A stretch of 64,000 nucleotides of DNA from Tricholoma matsutake (taxonomy: Eukaryota > Basidiomycota > Agaricomycetes > Agaricales > Tricholomataceae): contig AP026538.1 of NCBI GenBank assembly GCA_026075535.2, forward strand, positions 2,852,001 to 2,916,000, in the 5' to 3' direction. Of this stretch, positions 32,033 through 45,029 are shown piece after piece. Each line of letters opens with the position of its first letter. Position 1 is the stretch's first letter. The translations under genes and the position numbers were made by a program. Under the pieces are notes generated by a model. The model searched no databases, had not been told where the DNA came from, and was given only the letters and a program-made list of their open reading frames with translations.

Positions 32033-33280
32033 CATGAATGCGCTGCCCAATATAGGCAGGTACAGAGTGGACGATGCTTCCCAGAGCTCCATAGACTCTC
32101 TACACACCATTCCCGACAGTCCTGCCTCTAGTGCATTGCCATTTTCGCCAAACGTGCCCCCTAGCACCATGGATGCATCAGAGCACCTCGACATGCTTGA
32201 AAGCAACATTACCACACACAAATCAATTTGCTTAAATCTACAGTTGAAAACTTTGTCAGAACACTTCAGACTAGCTCCACGACTAATATTTCCCCCATTG
32301 CGACTTCAAGCGTGCCCAACAACAATGTGCTGCCTAATGCGCCCACTAAGGAGCGCACCCAGATCAAACTGTCCCCCCCCACAGAATTTAATGGTGCGGG
32401 TGCACAGGGACATGTGTTCCTTAACTCCTGTGAGTTGTATATCAGTCTCCAGTCCCATCAATTCATTGATGAAGCTGCAAAGATTTATTGGGCCTTCACA
32501 TAGATGAAATCTAAATGCACCTATCTCTACATGGACTGTATTCTGCGCCAAACTAGAGAACTTGGTTCTCTACCTTTCTCCACTTGGGGTGACTTTCGGG
32601 CAGAGTTTGTATGCCACTTTTGTCCCCTCAATGAGTGCCACCCAGCAGTGACACGACTTGAGTCATCCTCGTACCACCAGGCACGTCAATCCATGGATGA
32701 TTATATTGATGAGTTTAAAGACTTGGTGGACATGGCAGGATATGGGGGTGGGCTACCAGTGGTGGTGAAATTCCAATGGGGCCTCAACCGAGAGATTCAG
32801 GACCAGATTGCCCAGATGTTGGAAGGACATCCAGCAGACAATGATATCTATGCTTGGTATGAAGCTGCTTCCCTCTGTGATGAGAACCAACTCACAAATG
32901 TGGCGTTCAATGCTGCATTCCAGGCTCCAACTACCACTCCTGCATCCCACATCTTCAATTGAACCCTCCCCCAATGTAATCCCATTCCTGTCCATCAAAC
33001 TCCTGTGCCAGCTGTCAATGTTCCAGTACCAATGGATGTCGATGCAGCCCATATCTGCATGTGCAGGTTGAACCTCTGCTACCACTGTGGGGAAACTGGA
33101 CATATGGCTGGAGCATGTCCCCATCGTCAGGATATCTGCATGCTCACCCCTGAGGAGCGAGATGAGCTCCTCCAGGACCTGTTGGCACTTGTAGATGTCA
33201 AGGAAGTGAAGGGTCAGGTTGAAGAGGAGATCAAATCAGAAGTTATAGAGGAGCAGGATTTTTCTATTCGCAGCAAGTGA
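32033..33280 (+). pseudogene. Element D gag pseudogene
   Basis: Same domain order as element B Gag: NALPNIGRYRVDDASQSS leader, capsid core LNSCELYISLQSHQFIDEAA, TWGDFRAEFVCHFCPLNE, DDYIDEFKDLVDMAGYGGG, and CCHC knuckle CYHCGETGHMAGAC. Broken by a frame change near 32220 and TAG/TGA at about 32502 and 32960. Ends TGA 33278-33280, 15 nt after GGATTTT (33256-33262). Confidence 0.85.
33256..33262 (+). promoter_or_regulatory. Candidate -1 frameshift heptamer, element D
   Basis: GGATTTT (in a T5 run) in the same register as in B, with 15 nt to the Gag TGA. Confidence 0.6.
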
Positions 33281-34676
33281 ATCGTATGCCCTCATTGACC
33301 ATCCATAACCACTTTGAAGTTTTGTCAGTTGAATCCCTGGAGAATGAATCTAATCCCATGACCATTCCCCTGTCTGACCCTTCGAAGTTGGCTGAAGATG
33401 TACCTGCTCTCCCTACCTCTCCCTCTACTCCATGCCCCAAAACTAAATCCTGGGAGTGCAAATTACCATGCAAATATATCGTTGCATCCACTCCCTCGAC
33501 ACATTCCTTGAGCCTGGCGATTGAACTACAGACTACCAACACTGGACAGATACTTGGTGTCCCTGCACTCCTGGACTTGGGTGCGACCAGTCTCTTCATT
33601 GATGCCCATCTTGCACAACAACATTGCCTGAACACTTGCTTGCTCTCACATCCAATACCTGTTTATAATGTGGATGGATCCCCAAATGAAGCTGGTGCCA
33701 TCCAAGAGGTTGTAGACCTGGTCCTCTGTTACAAAGATCACAGTGAGCATGCCCTTTTTGCTGTCACTCAGTTAGGAAAGCAGAAGGTGATTTTGGGCTA
33801 CCCGTGGCTTCAAGACCATAACCCAGAGGTCAACTGGCATACTGGGGAGGTCACCATGAGCCAGTGCCCATTCAGCTGTCGCACTTGTTTCACAGAAGCC
33901 AGACTAGAACACCGTGGCCAAAGGGCCTCAATACGACGCACCCAGAAGTGTCGTGCTGGACCACTGTCAGTGCCGGATGTGGAGTTGGAGGGGGTTCCTG
34001 ATCTGATGCCGGACTCAGATGACAACAAGGAGGAGCCAGAGGAAGTTGAGGAAGGTGATCAGATTTTCTACACTGTGATTCATCCATTGCATGAGGTGTG
34101 TGCTACATTGAACATATCCCAACGCCTCGCTGAGGCCTTCCACAAAAACAACACCACTAAATCCTCTACTGACTCCTTACTTCCTCATCTCCATGAGTTT
34201 GAGGACGTGTTCTCCAAGGAATCATTCAACTCTCTCCCTGCATGCAAGCCATGGGATCACACAATTGAACTCATCCCCGGTGCAACCCCTTCCTCCTGCA
34301 AGGTCTATATCCTCTCTCCCCTGAGGAGCAGTGACAGCTTGACCAGTTCATCAATGAACACCTAGCCTCTGGATGTATTCGACCATTGAAGTCACCCATG
34401 GCCTCTCCCTTTTTCTTCGTCAAGAAGAAGGATGGCTCACTTTGACCAGTTCAAGACTATAGAAGGCTCAACAACATCACAGTCAAAAATCACTACCTGC
34501 TACCTCTCATCTCTGAAATTGTGAACCAATTCCATGGAGCCTGATACTTCACCAAGCTTGACGTCTGTTGGGGTTACAGTAATGTGAGGATAAAGGAGGG
34601 AGATGAGTGGAAGGCAGCCTTTCATACCAACCATGGTCTTTTTGAACTGCTTGTCATGTTCTTTGGCCTTACTAAT
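33281..34676 (+). pseudogene. Element D pol pseudogene, 5' part (protease to RT)
   Basis: Protease LLDLGATSLFIDAHL: the catalytic Ser codon next to Asp 33574 is TTG (expected TCG), a CpG transition giving DLG. Linker and RT start follow, then frame loss near 34320. Conceptual RT ([23 protein letters not shown]) contains TGA at 34444. It is interrupted by C2 at 34677, inside the codons for FGLTNS. Confidence 0.85.
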
Positions 34677-35086
34677 TGTTAGAGTGACACCCACTATCTG
34701 CTAGCTAAGACCATGCGGGTTCTCTCTACAAGAAGGGGGCGGGATCCATGCATGTGATGGGGGAATTGATGGGTTTGATGTGAGGGGTTATTTATAGATG
34801 AGGTTGTTGAGATAGGCTTTTCACACCACAAGTGTAGGTGGAATACCTAAGAGAACACAACTGGGGTCCCCTAGGTGTATATTTAGGGTTTATATACTAT
34901 GTTACATATATTGTACATTGTTGTTACCGATGCGTGTGTACAGGCATGTACATAGTGATGTGTGCAAAATAATATTCTCATGCTCAAAGTGTAGCGTCAT
35001 TTGGCATCATTTGGTGTCATGTAGCGTAATTTGACATAATAAAATGAAAATGAAATTTTATTAGGTAATGGGGCTGTTTCCTAACA
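34677..35086 (-). repeat. 3' LTR of element C2
   Basis: TGTTAGAG...CCTAACA, with the polypurine tract (minus strand, GAAAGGGGGGTAA) at 35087-35099. Confidence 0.88.
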
Positions 35087-35097
35087 TTACCCCCCTT

Positions 35098-38000
35098 TCA
35101 TGCCTCGACTTCCAGGCGAGAAAATATTGTATCTGTCCACTCCGTGAAATTTTGGTAAGGCCAGAATTTCATCCCCTCATACACCATTCTCGCAATGCGA
35201 TGCGGAGCATTCAGATTACATTTGAAGAATTGGGCAATCGCGTTATGCACTCGCTTACAATTCTCTTTGGGTTCCCATGAATTATTTTTGTCGGTATAGT
35301 TTTTCCACTTTATTAAGAACTCCAATTTGTTTTGTCAAAGACATGAGTCTAGAATTTCTTCAACTACATATTCTGGAGCACCTTCTACTATTATTGGAGG
35401 TTGTGGGGTGGTTTGTTGGCCAAGAACAGTGGGCAGGCGGTAAGGGCGTAAGCGGGATACGTTAATCTCAGGATTGATCTTGAATGATCAGGGTAATTTT
35501 AGTACTACTGCATTAGGTGAGATCACTTTAGAGATCGCATATGGGCCAACTTGTTTCTCCATAAGCTTCCTCGAAGGTTGTGGAATATTTAGGTCCTTGG
35601 TGCTTAGCCATACCAAGTCACCAACTTTGTACTCTGGAGCGTGCGCTCGAGTATGATCTGTGTGTCGCATCATGTCATCACGTGCTTTCTTCAATGCCGC
35701 CTCCGCTTCCTCTTGCACCTTTTGCATCTTTGATACAAAATCTTCTACCGACTGTACTTGTGACTTCCCTTCTGGGTTCTACTCCCATGCGAGGATGATA
35801 CCCATAATTTGCGAAAAAGGGTGACATACATGTAGCCAAGTGGAATTTATTATTGTGGGAAAATTTGGCAATTGCCAGCCATTCGGGCCAGTCAGTCTGT
35901 CGATAGTTGACAAACATATGTAGGTACTGCTCCAACTCCTGATTCATTCTTTCTGTCTGCCCATAAGTCTGCGGATGATATGCCGTAGATAATTTGGTTT
36001 GAATTCCCAATATGTTATTCAGTTCTCGCATAAACGTGGAAGCGAACTGGGGTCCACGATCAGAGATAACAGTATCAGGTAACCCATGTAATCACCATAC
36101 TTGATTTAGATAGAGGCGTGCCAAGCCTAATGATGAGATTTCTGTAGTAGTAGGAATAATATGGACCTCCTTTGTGAAGCGGTCACATACTAGGAATATT
36201 GCATTGTACCCTTGAGCTTCAGGTAATCCTGTGATAAAATCCACAGATATATCTCACCATGGTGCTTTAGGTATCGGGTTCAGCATTAATTTTCCTGCAG
36301 GCTTTGCTGGAAATTTCTTCCCCCTCATGCATGTATCACATCCATCCACATACCCCAACACATATTTAGAAATTCCAGGCCACCAATAATTTTGCATCAC
36401 TAATTCCAATGTCTTCCATCTTCCTGGGTGTCCAGCTGTCGGTAAATTATGATGTAACTGGACGATCTCCCTTCACAAATCCTGATCTTTCGGCACATAC
36501 ACCTTTCCTCGAAACAACACCAACCCTTGTTCCTCAACCCAATCATCTCCTCTGATATTGCCCTTCTTCTCTTCCTTCATAGCTTTCACAGCTTCCACTA
36601 CCTCATTGTCCATATCCGAACATTGTCTAATTTTAGACAACATTTCCACTTCGGAGCCATCTATTAATAGATGCCCTTGATGCATAGTGCAAATGCGAAA
36701 GTATTCAGGTTTAAGTAAGGTAACATTTTTATTGTCCTCCTCCACCCCCCTTTTATGATCAATACGTCTGGATAATGCATCTGCCTTCCTCATTAAGCTT
36801 CCCACCTTGTGGACTAAGGGAAAATTGAAACATGATAGGAATAGCGCCCAATGTGCTGATGATGCTCAACCCAGGAAAACCACCAGAACTGCCGATGAGG
36901 CAATTGATGATGTTTGCAACGAGTCAGAGGAGGGTTGCGAGACATTCCGAAAGTTTGTGGTCAAACCTCTGATAAGATTACTAGTTAACACTAGTCATGA
37001 AGGTAGTGTTATGCAAGACGAAGGCATTTGTTGTGGTCCGATCAAGTATCAATCAATATCGAGGGCGATCGACGAGATTGACGGCGAACGAGTTTTATCG
37101 TCGATGGTCGATATGTGAATTATGGGGACCTTTCAATAGGTCGATGGTATACGAAGGGTGCGGCAAACTGGTATGAAGTGTTGGAAGGGTTGCTAGAACC
37201 AATGACGAGAGGATCGAGGGAGGATCGAGGATGCAACGATTGCAGAGGTTTCTCGTCGATTGAGAAAACCCACAGAGACTTAGATTGTTTTTTAGAAAGC
37301 TGATCAGATGCTTAGAACTGTATATGAGACAATATGTGAAGACAATTTCTTCTTATTTCCAAGTAGATACTACAGAGTTTTATATGTTTTAAAGAAACTT
37401 CCTAAAATGGAATGAGAAACATGTGTAGAACATGAGGCAAAAGATATGAGTTAAGGCACAAGGCCATAAAGGAGACTGGAATCCGAACAGGAAAGATATA
37501 TATATCATATGATGAAAGAGTAATAAAAGGAAAGAACTAAAAGAGACTGTCCTTTGTTTATAAACTGCACTAAGTCTCGCAATAATGCATCCAGCGGGTT
37601 CTGTGCGCGATAGGGACTTGGAATGAGGCTGACCTATGATCAGCAGGTTTGAGCACGAGTTGGAATATGTCCTAGTGCATGGTCTTCCACCATTTAGATA
37701 ATGAAGGCGGTGCCCGATGTCGCTCGTAGTTTCTCGATATCGATCGATGACACTCGACGATGGTCAATGATGCTCGATCGTGGTTGTGGCTTGTTCGAAG
37801 TTGGTCGGGGATGTTTGGTGGTCATGTAGGGGAATCTTAGGGACTTTTGGGGTAGTCCTAAGGTTGTGCGATGTGGTCTTTTGATACTATCGATGTTGCT
37901 GGTGATGTTTTGATGCGGTCGATATGATATCGTGATCGATAGAGTGTGTCGCGCTGCGTCTGGGATGTCGTAGGAGTTAGCCGATGTGATTAGAATGATG

Positions 38001-40111
38001 CTAAAGTGTTGAATCGGTCCTTGAGCCAAGAAGACGACCTATCAGCGCTTGCCTGTGGTTAAGCTTTTTAGCTGACATGAAGTATTGGAGATTTTGATGA
38101 TCCATCCAGATCTCAATCTGATGCATGCATCCCTCCAAATAATGCCTCCATGCCTCCAATGCTCGTATTATCCCCAACATTTCTTTGTCATGCACATCAT
38201 AATTTCTCTCCACATCATTCAACCCTCGGGACAAATATGCACAAGGATGCCATTTGTCATCTTTGCACAACATTGATAATACCGCTCTAGTAGCAAAGTC
38301 GGATGCATCTGATTCCACTCGTAAGGGGCACATGAAATCTACTGGGGCTAATATTGGTCCCTCCACAAACTTTCTCTTCAACTCCTCGAACACTGTCTGC
38401 TGCTGCTCTCCCCACCTCCACACTACTCCCTTTCGCATAAGGTTATGTGAGGGTGCAGGAATTTTGGAAAAATTATGCACAAAGTGACAATAATAATTTG
38501 CGAGTCCCAAGAAGGCTTGCACCTCCTTGACGTGGGTAGGTGCAGGCCAATCTGTGATCGCCTGTACCTTGATCAGATCCATTTTGATCCCTTCAGGGCC
38601 AATCAATAATCCTAGGAACTCGATCTCACTTGCCCCAAACACACACTTCTCTGGTTTCAAAAATAGATCATTCTCTGCCAACCTCCACAACACCTCCTGC
38701 ACTATCGCCTCATGATTTTCTTCATCCTCCATGAATATCAGAATGTCATCAATAAATATTATTACCATGCCCTTGTCGATTACATCCTTCAAAATGTCGT
38801 TCATCATATTTTGGAAGGTTGGGGACTATTAGTCATTCCAAAAAACATGACAAGCAGCTCGAATGATCCTCGACGCATGGCAAATGCAGCTTTCCACTCA
38901 TCTCCTTTCTTTATTCGTACATTGTTGTATCCCCATTGTAAATCCAATTTTGTAAAGACTTTGGCTTTCCCCACCTTGTCAATTATTTCTGAAATTAATG
39001 GCAAGGGGTACACATTCTTTACTGTCCACTCATTCAGGTACCTATAATCTGTACACATCCTCTTTCTCCTATCTTTCTTTGGTACAAAAAATATTGGTGA
39101 TGTCTGTGGCAATTTCGAAGGTCATATATAGCCTTTGTGCAATTGTTTGTTTAGGAATGCATCCACTTCTTCTTGCTCCATCAGAGATAATGAATATACC
39201 TTCGACTTCTTCAGCACAAACCCTGGCTTCATCTCAATTGCATGATCCCATGGCTTCCACACTGGAAGTTGCTCAGACTCCTTCTTCTGGAACACTGACA
39301 GATATTCATAATACACTTTTGGCACCAACTCCTCCACTGGCTTCTCCACATTCACAATATTCTTGTCCCATGACTGTCCTCCATGAATTGCTCTAAAGGT
39401 TTGCCTCTGCTCTTCTTTCTTGATCATGATCAGAACTTCCCCATTTGGCATTTCCTCATCCTCCACTTCCTCCATCGTAACTGCATACTTCCTTGGACAT
39501 TCCTCCTCTCTCTTTTTCTTTTTCTCCTTCTTCAACTTCCTCCCATACACATTACATTCCTTAGGACAATGAGTCATTTGTACTTTCCCAGTTTTCCAAT
39601 CAATTTCAGGATTATGCTTCTGTAACCAAGGACATCCTATTATTAGATTGGTTTTCCCAAGATCGCACACTTCGAATGCGGCTCACTCCTGATGCTCCTG
39701 ATATTTTAATATCATAGTCACCTCCTCCTTGATAGTTCCTCCACAATTGACTGTTCCATCAATATTGTACACCATTATTAGTTGCGACAGCTTGTGCATG
39801 CTAATACCATTTCCAGTAATTAAGGATCAATTAATAAATAATCCTGTAGCACCGCTATCGAGCAATGCTTCCACATTAATTGCTGCATGTGTGTCCACTG
39901 TCTTCAATCCCATAGTCAAGGTGATTTTGGGTTCTATTCGCGCAGAGCGAATAAAGAATTTTGGAGTTTTCAGAAATGGTGCTTGTTGATTTTCTTTGTC
40001 ACGTGATTCACAACAGTTGTACTCATCAATTTCCTTTTTGGGTTTGCTCTGGGTTTCCTTGGATACTAATACATTGTAACAATTCTGGGTCACCAATGGG
40101 GAAACCTTCAC
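35098..40111 (-). pseudogene. Element C2 pol pseudogene
   Basis: Protease LLDSGATGLFIN (about 39840-39875), RT with intact FIDDILIF (about 38740-38760), RNase H split by the 1.2-kb insertion, integrase [18 protein letters not shown] (Asp of QTDG changed to Tyr) and a chromodomain (EFLIKWKNYTDKNNSWEP). Stops near 39838, 39685, 39129, 36476 and 36080 and frameshifts. Its catalytic RT motif is kept, unlike element C. Confidence 0.85.
36853..38046. mobile_element. About 1.2-kb insertion of unknown class inside C2
   Basis: Interrupts C2 between sequence matching C at 26640-26652 and C at 26654 onward. The ends show a short inverted GCTGAT / ATCAGC; only GC could be a target duplication. Segments 37040-37300 and 37700-38030 are rich in CGATCGA-type words and keep CpG, unlike the host element. 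The middle (about 37305-37560) is AT-rich and resembles 59695-59950. No coding family recognised. Confidence 0.6.
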
Positions 40112-40132
40112 TGGGACTCTTCCACAAAATTC

Positions 40133-41200
40133 TCCTGCTTGCCTTCCCCCAACTTCCTTGAATATAGCTCCCCTGATCTTTCTCTTCTGCTTACAATTCC
40201 TAGAGATGTGTCCTAACTGCCCACAGTTAAAACATCTAAGTGGGGGTCATTTCCCCACTTGATCGATCTCCATTGCATCTGCTGGTGCTACTGACTCTGC
40301 AACTATAGGTGTCACTGCCATGGCTGGTGGCTGTGCCCTTGGAGTCTGTACCTGAGGCGCTTTTCCTTTCTTGGACTTTCCTCCTGATGGCTTTCCAAAT
40401 TTGCTACTTCTGTACATCAACTTTGACCCCACCTGTTCCTGCTGATATTGCCGGTCAAGGTGCATTGCCCAATTATACCACTCATCCAATTTCTCTGGCA
40501 TGGACAGTAATTGGTAGATAGACTTGAATAAAGAGGGATTTAATCCTGCTTTCAAAAATTCTACCAACGCGGCTTCTCCCATATCTGTCTGTGAAGCTTC
40601 TGCTTTAAACTGCAAAATAAATTAATCCGCCGTTAGGGAACCTTGGCGCATGGTTTTTCATCTGGCATTGGCTGTGGCCTTTGGATTAGGGTCCCCAAAC
40701 TGTGTCTCCAATCTCTCCAAAAATTCCTTGAAGGTTGCAAATGGTTTATTTCCTGCAGCAATTTGATTAATAGCCTCATTTCTCCAGAACTGTGCTTTTC
40801 CCCCCTGGATGTATGAGAGAGCAAACATAATCCTAGACTCGGCTGTACGAAACTCTGGCTTCCTCCCATGGATGTACAATACTATAGAGCTGATGAAAGA
40901 TTTTGTATTCTCCATGGTACCATCAAACATTTGTGGGGGTGCATATTTAGGTAAGCACAGTTTTCCATTTCTGGACTTCTCCCCCGTCTCTCCCTCCTGC
41001 GACATCCACTCCATCATCTCCTCCATCTCATCATCTCTATCTCCTGTTGTCTCTGGCTGTACTTCTGCTTGTCTGGGCTGTGATGCAGTCAACACCGACA
41101 CTAATTGCGACATTTGCACTGTAAGCGCATCAATTTTTGCCTCTAGTGCTGGCATGGGAACAGGATTAGGACCGGGATTAGAAGTTGAGGGTTCAGACAT
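40133..41200 (-). pseudogene. Element C2 gag pseudogene
   Basis: MSEPSTSNPGPNPVPMPAL start at 41200, nearly colinear with C Gag, through GGKAQFWRNEAINQIA and FLERLETQFGDPNPKA. One frame/stop break near 40617-40660 and one near 40250 just before the CCHC knuckle (about 40193-40234). Heptamer GAATTTT (plus 40126-40132) lies 15 nt before the TGA; Pol then reads in -1. Confidence 0.82.
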
Positions 41201-41696
41201 AATTGTAAAATCTGTGATGAGTCACTTCTTCAACAATTTAAGACTTGTTCTTCGAAATCTCTCCAAACGTTTACAGGTCATGTGATGGTTTGTCAATTGT
41301 TTGTCAATTGTTTGTCAATTGTTCGTTGTTCGTCGGGCACCTATTTTGGCACTTTGGATCAATATCCCCTCCAACAGTGCCTGATCTCAGGGATATCACT
41401 GAATTTGGCTTGTAACTAAAATAGTCATCCGAATAGAGTAATATAAATCGTAACTAAACCAGATCCAATCAGTTGTCTGGTTGCAGCTGTCCTAATGATG
41501 AGCGCTGCCTCTTGATCACTGGCGGCCGCAATGGAAGGTGAGGCCTGGCGTCGGCTTATGAAAGAAAAGGTAGATTACATATGTACAGGTACTTCTGGCT
41601 CATGCTGAAAGGATGAGTAATTGGATGTGGCATGGTGAAACAATGACATATGTGCAAGTAAGAGAAGGTGCACTGATAAGGGAAGTTGTGTTCTTC

Positions 41697-42106
41697 TGTT
41701 AGGGCAACACCCACTATCTGCTAGCTAAGACCGTGTGGGTTCTCTCTACAAGAAGGGGGCAGGATCCGCGCATGTGATGGGGGAATTGATGGGTTTGATG
41801 TGAGGGGTTATTTATAGATGAGTTTGTTGAGATAGGCTTTTCACACCACAAGTGTAGGTGGAATACCTAAGAGAACACAACTGGGGTCCCCTAGGTGTAT
41901 ATTTAGGGTTTATATACTATGTTACATATATTGTACATTGTTGTTACCGACACACACATACAGGTGCGTACATAGTGATGCATGCAAAATAATATTCTCA
42001 TGCTCAAAGTGTAGCATCATTTGGCGTCCTTTGGTGTCATGTAGCGTAATTTGACATAATAAAATGAAAATGAAAATTTATTAGGTAATAGGGCTGTTTC
42101 CTAACA
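41697..42106 (-). repeat. 5' LTR of element C2
   Basis: 410 bp. The PBS complement AGTTGTGTTCT lies at 41684-41694, adjacent to the LTR, matching AGAACACAACT in the LTR near 41872. Confidence 0.88.
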
Positions 42107-42111
42107 CTAAT

Positions 42112-44507
42112 AGTCCTGCCACCTTCCAGACCATGATGAACGAATTCTTCCATGACCTCATCCTCGAGGGTGTCATTTGTATCTATCTTGATGACATTGT
42201 CATCTTCACTCACATGGTTGAAGAGCATCGTCACATTACGTGCCTCGTTCTGGAATGACTTTGACAGTACAAACTCTACCTTTGTCAGGACAAGTGCGAG
42301 TTTGAGAAGACCAAGATCGAGTACCTCAACCTGATTATCTCAGAGGGTGTGGTGGAGATGGATCCTGTCAAGGTGAATGGGGTCACAGCTTGGCCAACGC
42401 CTACAAATAAGAAGGAGGTGCAGTCTTTCCTGGGCTTCATCAATTTCTATCGGCATTTTATCAAGGATTTCTCACATCATGCATGACCACTGTTCGACTT
42501 GACAGGGAAGGAGGCATGGAGGTGGGACAATGCACAACAGGAGGCATTCGAAAAGCTTAAGGAGATGGTCACTTCCACTCCCATTCTTACCTTTGCTGAT
42601 GACTTGCACCCTTTTCGTATAGAGGCCAACAGTTCAGACTTTGCGATGGGCACTGTGTTGTCTCAGCAGTCTCCGGAGGACCAGAAGTGGCATCCTGTTG
42701 CATTCTATTCCAAAAGCCTTAGTGCTGTGGAGCAAAACTATGAGATTCATGACAAGGAGATCTTGGTGATAATGTGTGTGCTCGAGGAGTGGCAACACTT
42801 CCTTGAGGGTGCCCAACACAAGGTGGAAATTTGGATGGATCACAAGAATCTCAAGTACTTTATGATGGCCAAGAAATTGAACCATCATCAAGCTTATTGG
42901 TCCCTGTATCTATCCAGGTTTGACTTCTCCTTGCACCACCATCTGGGTCACAGCATGGGGAAGACCAATGCCCTCTCCCGACGTGTGGACCATGGGGATG
43001 GCGGCAATGACAATCAAGACATTGTGTTGTTGCAGCCAAACCTGTTTACTATCTGGGCATTGGAAGGCATTGTACTCCAGGGCGAGGAGTGGCACATCCT
43101 ATGCAACATTCATCATGTGAACCATAGCAGTTTACATGAGGATGTCATGGCCTGAGGTGTTAAAGAACTGAGGAAGGGATCCACCCTTTCCTTCCATGCG
43201 GCAGAGTGGGCTGAAAAGGAGGACTTGTTGTATTTCAGAGATCATGTCCCCAATGACCCAGACCTTCATCAACAGCATTATATCCCAACACCACAACTCA
43301 CGGATTGCCAGTCATCCTGGACACTGGAAGACCTTGGAGCTCACCTCACAGAATTATTGGCGGCCACAGATGTCACGGCTCATTGGTCAGTATTGCCATA
43401 CTTGTGACCTTTGCTTATGCACCAAGATACCTCATCGCAAACCCATTGGTGAGCTACACCCTCTCCCTGTCCCAGAGAGTCGTTGAGATGTTGTCAGTGT
43501 CAACTTTGTGGTGGAATTGCCAGAGTCGAATGGGTTTGATGTGGTGATATGCACAGTTGATTCTGCAGGAAAATGTGCTCACTTCATTCCAACTCACACC
43601 ACTGTCAGTGCCCTGGGTGCTTCCCAACTGTATCTCCACCATGTGCAGAAATTACATGGACTTCCTGACACTTTTCTTTCTGACCATAGCCCTCAGTTTG
43701 TGGCAGAGTTCACCCATGAGTTGTACTGACTTCTGGGGATCAAACTCCTTCGTCAATGAGCACCAGGACAACTGCGACGATCTCCTCCCCTTGGCTGAGT
43801 TTGGATACAACAACCACGTCCACTCTTCCACTCAACAAACTCCTTTCTTCTTAGACACTGGATGGCATCCACATATGGGATTCAAACCTCACCAAACCCC
43901 CTCACACATCGAGACACTGAACAAGTTCATGGAATGCATGAGAGACAGTTTGGAGGAGGCAAAGGCAGCCTTGGCAAAGGTGAAGGATGACATGGCACAC
44001 TTTTACAATCAATGCCATTCTCCAATGCTGCAGAACAAGGTTGGTGATTGAGTTTATCTTGACTCCAGTGACATCTCCACCACATGTCCATCCAAGAAAC
44101 TCACCCATCACTTCCTGGGACCTTTCCCCATTGTCAAGTGTGTTGGAATGCATGCCTATTGTCTGCACCTCCCAGCCTCCACGTCCAGACTCCACCCAGT
44201 CTTCCATGTCATGAAACTCCTTCCAGCTCCCCCAGATCCATTCCCAGGATGCCATTCATGTCCACCACTGCCACCCACAGTAATCGAGGGAGAACCCCAG
44301 TATGAAGTTGAGTCGATCTTGGACAGCCAATTACGTTGAGGAAAACTCCAGTATTTGGTACACTGGAATGGTTATGGGTATGAGGAGAACTCATGGGTCA
44401 AAGAGTCCGATGTGAATGCCCCTCGGTTAGTCAAGGAATTCCACCGACAGCACACTGCTGCACCATGTTGCATTCAAGTCACTGAATTTGGTCATATGCA
44501 ATTTTGA
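42112..44507 (+). pseudogene. Element D pol pseudogene, 3' part (RT end to chromodomain)
   Basis: RT with intact YLDD (42184-42195), RNase H (SSDFAMGTVLSQ, CVLEEWQHFLEG, IWMDHKNLKYF), HHCC finger, integrase and chromodomain (YEVESILDSQLR). There is an internal deletion near 43740 removing part of the integrase core between YRLLGIK and FVNEHQD. That stretch includes the TAYHPQTDGQTER block with the catalytic Glu. Several stops from CpG decay (42258, 42484, 43154, 44049, 44337). Confidence 0.85.
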
Positions 44508-44542
44508 ATGCATTGGGGCAATGCATCTTAGAGAGGGGGTGA

Positions 44543-44966
44543 TGTAAGGGGACTAGGGGATGCCTCATGTGTTTTTCCTTTTTTCTATGTTTGTCCTATA
44601 TCTTCCTCACTTCATTTCCTCCAATTCTTCATTTTCTATGATTTTTCCTTATTTTATTACTAATTTCCCCCTTCTATCACATTTGTACATGTTGACAGTT
44701 TTATATTTAGAGGTGGAGCACCCCTTCCGACATCTACCCCTTGGTATGATGTCATTCGGCAGCCTTGATCTGCCTATCTCCACCTTTTTTATTTTTAGAT
44801 TATTATTTGATTTTTGCAGTTTTCACATATACTGGGCATTGGCAAAGGGGTCCTTAGAGTTTTCTCTTCGAATTTCCCTTTGCTAGGTGCGCCTCCAATC
44901 CCTGTACTATGTAGTATGATTTTAACTTCAGATTTCCCTTTGCTAGAGGCTGAGGTTGCCCTTATA
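44543..44966 (+). repeat. 3' LTR of element D (424 bp)
   Basis: TGTAAGGGG...CCCTTATA, followed by ATACC, the second TSD copy. Confidence 0.9.
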
Positions 44967-45029
44967 ATACCAGCCTTGTGAATGCTATGCAAAGTGAAAC
45001 AAGGTATTACATCTCAATGATACTATATA

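Larger units (their letters stand above)
34677..42106 (-). mobile_element. Element C2: second gamma chromovirus, reverse orientation
   Basis: LTRs 34677-35086 and 41697-42106 (410 bp each), TSD CTAAT at 34672-34676 and 42107-42111. Same organisation as element C. It carries a 1.2-kb secondary insertion at about 36853-38046 within RNase H. Its removal rejoins D RT as FGLTNSPATFQ. Confidence 0.92.
23381..44966 (+). mobile_element. Element D: decayed alpha chromovirus enlarged to 21.6 kb by nested insertions
   Basis: TSD ATACC at 23376-23380 and 44967-44971. The 5' LTR is split (23381-23443 plus 31644-32003, 423 bp together) and the 3' LTR is 44543-44966 (424 bp). Gag is 32033-33280; pol is 33278-34676 plus 42112-44507. 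A hAT-like element with C inside sits in the 5' LTR, and C2 sits in RT. Catalytic and reading-frame damage is mostly C to T or G to A at former CpG. Confidence 0.9.
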
